From DASZGI01 sp035938995 (GTDB lineage: Bacteria; Actinomycetota; Actinomycetes; Streptomycetales; Catenulisporaceae): DNA of 11,581 nt. A program made the translations under genes and the position numbers. Under the pieces are notes generated by a model. That model did no database searches and was not told the DNA's origin. It was given only the letters and a program-made list of their open reading frames with translations. The stretch covers positions 1 through 11,581 of the forward strand of contig NZ_DASZGI010000130.1 of assembly GCF_035938995.1 (NCBI RefSeq). Reading direction: 5' to 3'. Of the stretch, positions 1 through 8,495 are shown piece by piece; position 1 is the stretch's first letter, and each line of letters opens with the position of its first letter.

Positions 1-503
1 GTGGTGGAGCTGCGCTCCGGTGCCGGGTCGATCCCAGCGTCTTTGAGTATCTCCCACACGGTGGAGGCGGCGACCTTCACGCCTAGTACCAGCAGTTCGC
101 CGTGCACGCGGCGGTACCCCCACGACGGGTTCTCGCGCACCGGCCGCAGGATCAGCAAGCGGATCGAGCGCACGGTGCGTGGCCGCCCCACGGTCTTGGG
201 TCGGCTGCGCTGCGCGTGCCGCCGGGCGATCAGGTCGCGGTGCCATCGAAGCACGGTGTCCGCGCGCACGATCAGGTGCAGGTGTTTGAGTACGCTCCTA
301 GGGAGATGGTGCAGCAGCGCCGCGAGCAGCGCTCGATCACTCGGGGTGAACCGTACCCGCTGTGGACCGATCTGCCGTTGCAGGATGGCGAGCTGATGCC
401 GCAGCGCCAGGATTTCCGCATCCTTGTCTCGATCGCTCATCGGCAGCAGCCGCACCAACGCGAACGCGTTCGCCACCCCGAGGTAGGCCAGTCGCAGCAG
501 CAC
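1..503 (-). CDS. Integrase-core (IS3/IS481-like) transposase, N-terminal part, cut by left edge
   Basis: This is the 5' part of a transposase gene running off the left edge; about 167 residues are visible. Translation from GTG at 503 gives a start VLLRLAYLGVANAFALVRLL, then DKDAEILALRHQLAILQRQ, a TVLRWHRDLIARR segment (HTH-type DNA-binding part), GRPRTVRSIR and ENPSWGYRRVHGELL. These are the hallmarks of the N-terminal half of actinobacterial DDE integrase-core transposases. The DDE catalytic domain would follow beyond the edge. GTG 503 is the only plausible start: an in-frame stop lies at 510-512, and a weak GGTGA sits 6 nt upstream. The visible frame is uninterrupted, so this copy may be intact. 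It is a different lineage from the transposase at the right end of the window. Family-level assignment is sure; the exact IS family is not. Confidence 0.8.
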   Translation of the reverse strand, partial: MLLRLAYLGVANAFALVRLLPMSDRDKDAEILALRHQLAILQRQIGPQRVRFTPSDRALLAALLHHLPRSVLKHLHLIVRADTVLRWHRDLIARRHAQRSRPKTVGRPRTVRSIRLLILRPVRENPSWGYRRVHGELLVLGVKVAASTVWEILKDAGIDPAPERSST

Positions 504-604
504 GACCGATCACCATGGCATGACGGTGGCCAGCGATCAGGATGTTTCGCAGTCCGCTACCTTACGCAACCCTGATCTAGCTCCCGGATGCGGACCCGAC
601 CAGC
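504..604. other. Presumed terminal non-coding part of the left IS and junction
   Basis: This stretch lies upstream of the left transposase and before the next transposase fragment. It carries no coding sequence. The IS end and its terminal inverted repeat should lie here, probably between about 560 and 600, but the partner end is outside the window, so the boundary cannot be defined. A stop codon at 578-580 closes the frame of the following remnant upstream. Confidence 0.3.
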
Positions 605-817
605 ATGGATGAGGTTTTCGGCAGGCGTAACGCCTGGGCAGACCGGCTGTGGCTCTCTTCACTCTCCTGCCTGGGTGCGCGGCGACGCTGGGCTGCCATT
701 TTCTCGGTCACTCCGGCCAGGCTACTGGCCTGGCATCGTCAGCTCGTCGCCCGCAGGCGGGACTGCAGCGCGCGCCGAGCGCGGGGACGATCGCCTACCG
801 CGGCGGCATATCGCTGA
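605..817 (+). pseudogene. Decayed fragment of a second integrase-core transposase
   Basis: A 70-codon plus-strand frame contains DRLWLSSLSCL, FSVTPARLLAWHRQLVARR and GRSPTAAAYR. These match the N-terminal helix-turn-helix region of another actinobacterial integrase-core transposase type, where the usual run is a DRLWL segment, VTPATLLAWHRRLVARRWDY and GRPxTAAAIR. The copy lacks the upstream start region and ends at a TGA (815-817). Conserved residues of the WDY and GRP motifs are replaced, and no DDE domain follows, so this is a broken remnant. It is oriented opposite to the left transposase and the stress operon. Identification rests on remembered family motifs, not on an alignment. Confidence 0.55.
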
Positions 818-915
818 ATATCGTCCGCCGGATCAATGGGCGCAGCGAGACAGCACGCCAAGTGAGGATCAACCCCGCGTGTAGCGTCCCCACGGTCTCC
901 ACTGGTGAGCTTGCA

Positions 916-956
916 GGGATACGGCCCGCCGGTTTCGCGCCGGTAGGCCGTATCCC
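916..956 (-). terminator. Strong intrinsic hairpin after the operon's last gene
   Basis: GGGATACGGCC (916-926) is perfectly complementary to GGCCGTATCCC (946-956), giving an 11-bp stem. Inside it CCGG (929-932) can pair with CCGG (940-943) around a 7-nt loop, extending the helix across a small internal bulge. It lies 41 bp beyond the stop of the DUF1931 gene. No U-run follows, which is common for high-GC actinobacterial terminators. The fold is near-symmetrical, so it could also stop transcription coming from the left IS side. The structure is seen directly; terminator function is inferred. Confidence 0.6.
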
Positions 957-997
957 GGTGACGCCGGACGACTGGGGCGTCCGGTCGTCCGTGCTCG

Positions 998-1447
998 TCA
1001 CAACAGCAGGTCGAAGACGTCGATGGCCTGCTCCCACTCGGCGGTCTGCGGGTTGTGCCGCTCGGGCTGCAGGATCCGGAAGGTGCGTGCGAGCGCCACG
1101 CTCAGTCCGCCGGCGATGAGCGGCAGGCGGGCGCGCGTCTCCTCGGCCGCGACCAGGTCCACGGCCGGCTCGGCGGTCAGCTGGTCCAGCAGCGGCTGCA
1201 ACTCGATCTCCTCGTCGATGCCGCGGAACGCGTGGATGCATTCCTGCAGGCCCTTGCCGATCGGCAGGTCCTGGGGTTCGACGACGTCGCGGCCGTTCGC
1301 GCGCGCGACGGCCTGCGCGATCAGGAACAGGTCGTAGATCTTGCGGTTGACGAAGTCGTCGTATCGCTTGAGGTCGTTCTTGTCGACGTCGAGTCCGGCC
1401 GCGGCGCGGAAGAAGCGCTCGAATTTGGATACGCCCATCACAGGCAC
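998..1447 (-). CDS. DUF1931 histone-fold protein
   Basis: The 149-residue product begins MPVMGVSKFERFFR. It continues with LDVDKNDLKRYDDFVN, NGRDVVEPQDLPIGKGLQE and a C-terminal GGLSVALARTFRI and WEQAIDVFDLLL, which I recognise as DUF1931. Structures of family members show two tandem histone folds in one chain, like an archaeal histone dimer. The molecular role is not established; DNA binding or a scaffolding role is possible. The start was chosen from the ribosome-binding site: AGGGAAGG (1463-1456) lies 8 nt before GTG 1447. It would be too close to GTG 1456 and too far from ATG 1438. The gene is last in the operon, 48 bp after the FAD oxidoreductase, and is followed by a strong hairpin. High confidence in family, low in function. 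Confidence 0.85.
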   Translation of the reverse strand: MPVMGVSKFERFFRAAAGLDVDKNDLKRYDDFVNRKIYDLFLIAQAVARANGRDVVEPQDLPIGKGLQECIHAFRGIDEEIELQPLLDQLTAEPAVDLVAAEETRARLPLIAGGLSVALARTFRILQPERHNPQTAEWEQAIDVFDLLL

Positions 1448-1473
1448 GTGGATCACCTTCCCTGGTTGGTCGT

Positions 1474-1492
1474 GCGGCGAGGCTGGCGCCGC
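1474..1492 (-). other. GC hairpin in the gap before the DUF1931 gene
   Basis: GCGGCG (1474-1479) and CGCCGC (1487-1492) can form a 6-bp all-GC stem around a 7-nt loop. It lies immediately after the FAD oxidoreductase stop (1496-1498) and upstream of the DUF1931 ribosome-binding site (1463-1456). This is the only gap longer than 9 bp inside the operon. It could act as a partial terminator, an RNA-processing site or a stabiliser that sets separate expression of the last gene. Short GC stems arise by chance in such GC-rich DNA. Confidence 0.3.
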
Positions 1493-1495
1493 TGC

Positions 1496-3178
1496 TCACC
1501 TGTCGGCGGACGCCCCCACCTCCCTGAGGTACTCGTGCACGAGGCGGACGGACATCGCGCCCTCCCCGACGGCCGAGGCGACGCGTTTGATCGAGTTGCT
1601 GCGCACGTCGCCGGCGGCGAAGATTCCCGGCCAGTTCGTCTCCAGCACCAAGGGCCTGCGCGCGAGATGCCGCCAGCGCTCGGCGTCGATGGCCGGTGCG
1701 GCGTCGCGGCCCGTGAGCACCGCGCCGCGTTCGTCCAGGGCGAGGGCGCCGTTCAGCCACGCGGTGCAGGGTTGTGCGCCGATGAACACGAACAGTGCCT
1801 TGACCGGCACGGTGCGCCGCTTGCCGGTGTGCTCGTCCTCGACGAGGACCGACTCGATCTGCTTGTCGCCGTGCACCTCGCGCACCTCGTGGCGCAGCAG
1901 GACCTCGATGCGCGGGTCGTCCTCGATCCGGTCCACGAGGTAGCGCGACATGTCCGCCGCCAGATCGCCGCCGCGCACGACCAGGAGCACGCGCTGGGCC
2001 TGCGCGGCCAGGAACACGGCGGCCTGGCCCGCGGAATTCCCGCCGCCGACCACCGCCACCGGGGCGGCCCGGCACATCTGCGCCTCCCACGCGGTCGCCG
2101 CGTAGTGGATGCCCAGCCCCTCCAGCTTCCGGCTGCCTGGCACGTCGAGCCGGCGGTACTGTGCTCCGGTGGCCACCACGACCGTGCGGGCCGTCAGCTC
2201 GCCGCCGTCGTCGAGCCGGATCGCGTAGTGGTCGTCGTCGCGGGGCTCCAGACCGACCGCGGCCGCGGGCACGCTGATCCGGGCGCCGAACCGGGACGCC
2301 TGGATCACCGCGCGCTCGGCGAGCTGCGAGCCGGAGATCCCGGCCGGGAAGCCCAGGTAGTTCTCGATCCGCGAGGACGTGCCCGCCTGGCCGCCGGTGG
2401 CGACCGCGTCCAGCACGCCGCTGGAGAGCCCTTCGGAGGAGCCGTACACGGCTGCGGCGAGCCCCGCCGGACCCGCGCCGACGACCAGCAGGTCGTAGCG
2501 CGTCGGGCGTGGCGTGGTCGGGCGCAGCCCGACCGTCTCGGCGAGCTGCGCGTTGGTCGGGTTCCGCAGCACCTTGTGACCGCCCAGCAGCACGACCGGG
2601 GTCTGCGCGGCGGTGACGCCTAGCCTGCGCAGCAGCGCCTCGGACGTGCCGTCCTTCTCCAGGTCGATCCAGCGGTGCGGCAGACGGTTGCGCGCGCAGA
2701 AGGCGAGCAGGCGGCGGGTGTCGGGAGAGTACTGCGAGCCGACGATCCGCAGTCCGGCGCCCTGTCCGAGCATGAGCGAGCGGCGGTTGAAGTAGGCGCG
2801 CAGGATCAGGTCGCCGAGCTCGGGATCGCGGGTCAGCGCGGCGGTCAGCTCGGGAACCGGGACGGCCAGCACCTCTCCGGGTTCGACCACGACGGCGGTC
2901 AGGAACGCGACCTGCCCCTCCAGCAGCCCGAGTTCGCCGAGGAAACGGCGCGAGCCGTGTACCCGTACGACGTGCTCGTCCGCCCCGTAGCCCTCGACGA
3001 TCGCGACCAGCGCGCTGAGCACGATGAAGAAGCTGCCAGGCGGCTCTCCCTCGCGGTAGAGCAGGTCCCCGGCCTTCACCGGGCGCAGTTCGCCGCAGGA
3101 CTCGAAGACGGCGAGCTGCTCGTCGGTCAGCCTCGGAAACGCGCCGTCGCGGTCCGGCGTCTCCGCCAGGTCGGTCAT
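1496..3178 (-). CDS. Three-domain cNMP-binding-like / glutaredoxin-like / FAD-NAD(P) oxidoreductase (thioredoxin-reductase fold, no CxxC)
   Basis: A 560-residue protein with three parts. Residues ~15-135 form a cyclic-nucleotide-binding-like beta barrel (DLLYREGEPPGSFFIVL; FLGELGLLEG). Residues ~141-218 look like a glutaredoxin/thioredoxin fold (LRIVGSQYSPDTRRLLAF; TPVVLLGGHKVLRNP). Residues ~228-560 are a class II pyridine-nucleotide disulfide reductase: FAD motif GAGPAG 234-239, TGGQAG 261-266, NAD(P)H motif GGGNSAGQAA 378-387 and second FAD motif GIFAAGDV 518-525. True thioredoxin reductases carry CATC; here the aligned residues are Ala360-Ala361-Thr362-Ala363. The glutaredoxin-like CxxC position reads SPDT (151-154), also without cysteine. 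The CRP-type cAMP-contacting Arg-Ser also appears to be missing after GEL. The start ATG 3178 overlaps the stop of the preceding gene (ATGA) with GAGG 7 nt upstream. It probably oxidises NAD(P)H via FAD, but the electron acceptor is unknown, and it should not be called thioredoxin reductase without testing. Confidence 0.85.
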   Translation of the reverse strand: MTDLAETPDRDGAFPRLTDEQLAVFESCGELRPVKAGDLLYREGEPPGSFFIVLSALVAIVEGYGADEHVVRVHGSRRFLGELGLLEGQVAFLTAVVVEPGEVLAVPVPELTAALTRDPELGDLILRAYFNRRSLMLGQGAGLRIVGSQYSPDTRRLLAFCARNRLPHRWIDLEKDGTSEALLRRLGVTAAQTPVVLLGGHKVLRNPTNAQLAETVGLRPTTPRPTRYDLLVVGAGPAGLAAAVYGSSEGLSSGVLDAVATGGQAGTSSRIENYLGFPAGISGSQLAERAVIQASRFGARISVPAAAVGLEPRDDDHYAIRLDDGGELTARTVVVATGAQYRRLDVPGSRKLEGLGIHYAATAWEAQMCRAAPVAVVGGGNSAGQAAVFLAAQAQRVLLVVRGGDLAADMSRYLVDRIEDDPRIEVLLRHEVREVHGDKQIESVLVEDEHTGKRRTVPVKALFVFIGAQPCTAWLNGALALDERGAVLTGRDAAPAIDAERWRHLARRPLVLETNWPGIFAAGDVRSNSIKRVASAVGEGAMSVRLVHEYLREVGASADR

Positions 3179-3441
3179 ACGTAGGCCTCGTGACTGTAGC
3201 ACCAGCGCCAGTCCTCGCCCGGCTCGAAGGACTGGACGATCGGGTGCCCGACGCTGGCGGCGTGGCGGCGCGCGTGCTTCATCGGCGAGGAGTCGCAGCA
3301 CCCGACTTGCCCGCAGGTCTGGCACAGCCGCAGGTGCACCCACGCCGAACCGATCCGCAGGCACTCCTCGCAGCCCTGCGGGGTGCGCGGCACGACCGGC
3401 CGCACCAGGCTGAGGTGCGGGTCTGCCAGCCGACGGGTCAT
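3175..3441 (-). CDS. Small UBP-type zinc-finger protein
   Basis: This 88-residue protein is essentially one ZnF-UBP domain. The zinc-ligand pattern is C24-x2-C27, W34, C40-x2-C43, GC48, H56, H60 and H66, followed by a tail WRWCYSHEAYV. In eukaryotic deubiquitinases and HDAC6 this fold binds the free C-terminal Gly-Gly of ubiquitin; in bacteria the ligand is unknown. From memory, small bacterial members are often adjacent to the cNMP/FAD oxidoreductase type that follows here. The gene overlaps the thioredoxin gene upstream (ATGA, 3438-3441) and the oxidoreductase downstream (ATGA, 3175-3178), so the three should be translationally coupled. GGAGG precedes the ATG by 4 nt. Family assignment is good; the function, perhaps recognition of a protein C-terminus or a redox-sensitive zinc site, is speculative. 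Confidence 0.82.
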   Translation of the reverse strand: MTRRLADPHLSLVRPVVPRTPQGCEECLRIGSAWVHLRLCQTCGQVGCCDSSPMKHARRHAASVGHPIVQSFEPGEDWRWCYSHEAYV

Positions 3442-3904
3442 GATGCCTCCGCCGGGCTCGACGCCGACCGCGCGTTGTCTTCCAGGGCCTGCTCCACCCA
3501 GTGGCGCAGCGCCGGGGCGGGCACCGCTCCGGCCTGCCGCGCGATCACCCTGCCCCGGTCGAGCACCATCAGGGTGGGCACGGCCTGAACCTCGAAACGC
3601 CGGGAGAGCGACGGCGAGGCGTCCACGTCGACCTTGACCAGCTTGATCTGCCCGGCCAGGTCGGCGGCCACCTGCTCCAGCGCGGGGCTGACCATCCGGC
3701 ACGGACCGCACCAGGTCGCCCACAGGTCCACCAGCACCGGGATGTCCGCCTGCTCCGCGACCTGCGCGAAGCTGCCGTCGTCCGCGTCCGCGATCCATGG
3801 CAGCGGCCGGTGGCAGTTGCCGCACCTCGGCCGTCCCTCGGCGATGGCCGGAACCCTGTTGTTCTTCTGGCAGTTCGGACAGCGGACCGTCCTGGTCGGG
3901 GCGC

Positions 3905-3908
<4 letters not shown>
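3438..3908 (-). CDS. trxC: Thioredoxin with N-terminal zinc ribbon (TrxC / thioredoxin 2 type)
   Basis: A 156-residue cytosolic protein-disulfide reductase. The N-terminus has two CxxC pairs, CPNC 10-13 and CGNC 29-32, forming the zinc ribbon typical of thioredoxin 2. A thioredoxin fold follows, with the active site WCGPC at 66-70, KVDVDASPSLSRRFEV and the cis-proline motif VPT at 110-112. The short tail (DNARSASSPAEAS) looks disordered. The start is GTG 3908, which overlaps the clpB stop (GTGA, 3905-3908) and has a strong GGGAGG 7 nt upstream. In E. coli the zinc ribbon modulates TrxC activity and the gene is induced by oxidative stress; that the same holds here is inferred. Its reductant is unclear because the FAD protein of this operon lacks the expected cysteines, so it may use a housekeeping thioredoxin reductase. 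Confidence 0.92.
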
Positions 3909-6540
<2,632 letters not shown>

Positions 6541-6550
<10 letters not shown>

Positions 6551-6924
6551 GGCGTCTGCTCCTTGCCAGGGTGCCCGCTGCGGCGCAGCGCGGCTTCCAA
6601 CTGCTCGATCCGGTCGAGCAGGTCGAGTACGAGACCGAGGGCGGCGTAGTTCAGGCCGAGGCCGGTGCGCAGCCGCTGGACCCGGGCGATCCTCGCCGGG
6701 ACGCGGGCGTCGAACCAGAGCCGCCCGGCTTCGTCCCGGCTCGCGTCCACCACGCCGAGCGCGACGAAACGCTCAATGAGCTGCGGGTGCACGCCGCTGC
6801 GGTATGCGACGTCGTTCAGGCTCAACCGGTCGCGCTCGGCGCGGCGTGCGGCGACGAGGGTGTAGCGCGCCGTACTGACGCGGCCGTCCGTCCAGTCGGC
6901 GCCCTGTTGCTGACGCGGGGTCAT
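6541..6924 (-). CDS. cbpM: CbpM-like MerR-family chaperone modulator
   Basis: A 127-residue protein with a MerR-like helix-turn-helix (LSLNDVAYRSGVHPQLIERF, ~34-53), then a segment close to E. coli CbpM in memory (FVALGVVDAS, ARVQRLRTGLGLNYAALGLVLDLLDRIEQLEAAL). CbpM binds the J-domain of the DnaJ paralogue CbpA and blocks its stimulation of DnaK. The preceding gene is a CbpA-type DnaJ, which fits exactly. The start ATG 6924 overlaps the dnaJ stop (ATGA, 6921-6924), with GAGGAGG 5 nt upstream; its stop overlaps clpB. Actinobacterial dnaK operons usually have the MerR-type repressor HspR in this place, so a DNA-binding repressor role is the main alternative. However, the C-terminal half resembles CbpM more than HspR. 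Confidence 0.82.
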
Positions 6925-7910
6925 GCCCGCCTCCTCGGGTCGAACGACGAGGCCGCGGCGAGCTGCTCGAACAGCTCCCGCTCCCGCTCGGTGGGCTCGG
7001 GCGGCACCATGATCCGGACCTCGGCGTACAGGTCGCCCGGCGCGCCCTTCGGGTTGGGCATGCCCTCGCCGCGCAGCCGCAGCCTGCGGCCGCTGGAGGA
7101 GCCCGGCGGGACGGCGACCTTCGCCGCGCCGCCCGGAGTGGTGACCGGGACGCTCGCGCCCAGGGCCGCCTCCCACGGGCTGACCGGCAGATCGACCGTG
7201 ACGTCGCGGCCGGAGAGCCGGTAGCGCGGGTGCGGCGCGATCCGGACGACGAGGTAGAGATCACCTGCCGGCGCGTCGCCGTACCCGCGCCCGCCCTGCC
7301 CGGCCAGCCGGATGCGCTGGCCGTCGACCACGCCGGCGGGGATGTTCACCTCGTAGCCGCGCTCCCCGCCGGCGCCGCCGAGGGTGACCTTCCGGCGACC
7401 GCCGCGGTACGCCTCCTCCACGGTCAGCTCGAGCTCGGCCAGCTGATCCGCGCCCTGGATCGGGCCCGCGCCGCGACCGCCGAACATGCCGCCGAACAGG
7501 TCCTCGAAATCGATTCCCGAGCCACCGAAGCCCGCGCCCGAAAAGTCAGCGCCGGAGAATCCGGCCCCGGCGAAGTCCTCGCCGCCCGCGGTACTGCCGC
7601 CGCCACGACCACCGCTACCGCGGCCGCGCCGGAACCCGCGGAACGGCGAACCCCGGCCCGCGGCCACCCGCTCGTCGTAGTCCTGCGGTATCTGCCGGAA
7701 GTCCGGCCCGAACCGGTCGTAGCGGGCCCGGGTCTGCGGATCGGAGAGCACCTGGTAGGCCTCGTTGATCTCCTTGAACCGCTCCTCCGCCGACGGGTCC
7801 TTGTTGACGTCCGGGTGGTAGCGGCGGGCCAGCTTGCGGAAGGCCTGCTGGATCTCCTGGGCGTCCGCGGTCCTGCGGACGCCGAGCACCTCGTAGTAGT
7901 CGCTGGCCAC
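6921..7910 (-). CDS. dnaJ: DnaJ/CbpA-type co-chaperone without zinc finger
   Basis: A 329-residue type II J-protein. The J-domain (1-~70) contains the catalytic HPD at 32-34, which stimulates DnaK ATP hydrolysis. A Gly/Phe/Arg-rich linker follows (~84-150; repeats such as GAGFSGADFSGAGF) and then two C-terminal substrate-binding beta domains (~155-230 and ~231-305; NIPAGVVDGQRIRLAGQG, GDLYLVVRI, GDLYAEVRI). The four CxxCxGxG zinc repeats of classical DnaJ are absent and the protein has no cysteine at all, so its activity should be insensitive to thiol oxidation. The start GTG 7910 is 6 bp after the grpE stop; AGGAG overlapping the grpE end is 9 nt upstream. Its end overlaps cbpM. It is best described as CbpA/DnaJ2-like rather than canonical DnaJ1. 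Confidence 0.95.
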   Translation of the reverse strand: MASDYYEVLGVRRTADAQEIQQAFRKLARRYHPDVNKDPSAEERFKEINEAYQVLSDPQTRARYDRFGPDFRQIPQDYDERVAAGRGSPFRGFRRGRGSGGRGGGSTAGGEDFAGAGFSGADFSGAGFGGSGIDFEDLFGGMFGGRGAGPIQGADQLAELELTVEEAYRGGRRKVTLGGAGGERGYEVNIPAGVVDGQRIRLAGQGGRGYGDAPAGDLYLVVRIAPHPRYRLSGRDVTVDLPVSPWEAALGASVPVTTPGGAAKVAVPPGSSSGRRLRLRGEGMPNPKGAPGDLYAEVRIMVPPEPTERERELFEQLAAASSFDPRRRA

Positions 7911-7916
7911 GGCGGC

Positions 7917-8486
7917 TCACTCCTGCTTGCGGCTGACCACCACGGCCGCCGGGCGCAGCTGCCGGTCCGGCGGCACACCGTAGCCGGGCCGCAGCACCCT
8001 GACGACGGTCCCGGGGGCCGTGCCCGGCTCGTCGACCACGCCGACCGCCTCGTGCCGCAGCGGGTCGAACGGCACGCCGGTCTCGTCGTCGCGGGGGAAA
8101 CCGAGCGAGGCGAGCAGGGCCACCGCCTGGTCCCGCACGGCGCGCACGCCGACGATGACGGCCGCCGGATCGCCCGCGGCGTGATCGAGGGCCAGCTCCA
8201 GGTTGTCCACCACCGGGAGCCAGGCCAAGCAGATGCGGCGCCGCTCGGCATCCGCCTCGTGCCGCAGCTCGCGGGCGTGCCGCTTGCGCAGGTTCTCCAG
8301 GTCGGCCAGCGCCCGCCGCCAGCGGTCTTCGAGTTCGGCCACAGTGGCTTCCAGCGCCCGCACGGTCGCGGCCGGGTTCTCCTGCCCGGCGGCGGTCTCC
8401 TGCGCGGAGACCGCCTGCGGGGCCTCGTTCCCGTCCTCGCCGGGCGTGAAGCCGCCGTCTGCCGTGGCACCGGGGTCGTGGGCCAT
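7917..8486 (-). CDS. grpE: GrpE nucleotide exchange factor
   Basis: A 189-residue cytosolic cofactor that releases ADP from DnaK. A low-complexity, probably flexible N-terminus (~1-40) precedes a long coiled-coil dimerisation helix (~40-85; LEDRWRRALADLENLRKRH), then the four-helix region (WLPVVDNLELAL, 89-100) and the C-terminal beta wing. The wing carries the GrpE signature FDPLRHEAVGVV (140-151) and VVRVLRPGYGVPPDRQLRPA (161-180). Length and layout are normal for Actinobacteria. ATG 8486 is 9 bp after the dnaK stop, with GAGG overlapping that stop as ribosome-binding site; dnaJ follows after 6 bp. Confidence 0.96.
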   Translation of the reverse strand: MAHDPGATADGGFTPGEDGNEAPQAVSAQETAAGQENPAATVRALEATVAELEDRWRRALADLENLRKRHARELRHEADAERRRICLAWLPVVDNLELALDHAAGDPAAVIVGVRAVRDQAVALLASLGFPRDDETGVPFDPLRHEAVGVVDEPGTAPGTVVRVLRPGYGVPPDRQLRPAAVVVSRKQE

Positions 8487-8495
8487 GGCGCCGCC

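Noticed and set aside
1..575. Plus-strand frames at the left edge
   Set aside because: They are antisense to the transposase read on the minus strand from 503 downward, which has clear family motifs.
1438..1456. GTG 1456 or ATG 1438 as start of the DUF1931 gene
   Set aside because: The ribosome-binding site AGGGAAGG at 1463-1456 overlaps the first and is 17 nt from the second; GTG 1447 has the proper 8-nt spacing.
795..2090. 431-codon minus-strand frame crossing the DUF1931 gene and the end of the FAD gene
   Set aside because: It is out of frame with two clearly identified proteins, rich in Arg/Gly/Pro/Ala, and extends through the terminator hairpin.
1055..2623. Long open frame on the plus strand opposite the FAD oxidoreductase and DUF1931 genes
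   Set aside because: Its translation is Arg/Gly/Leu/Asp/Val-rich without recognisable domains. It mirrors the minus-strand codon bias (GC-rich third positions), so it is an antisense shadow.
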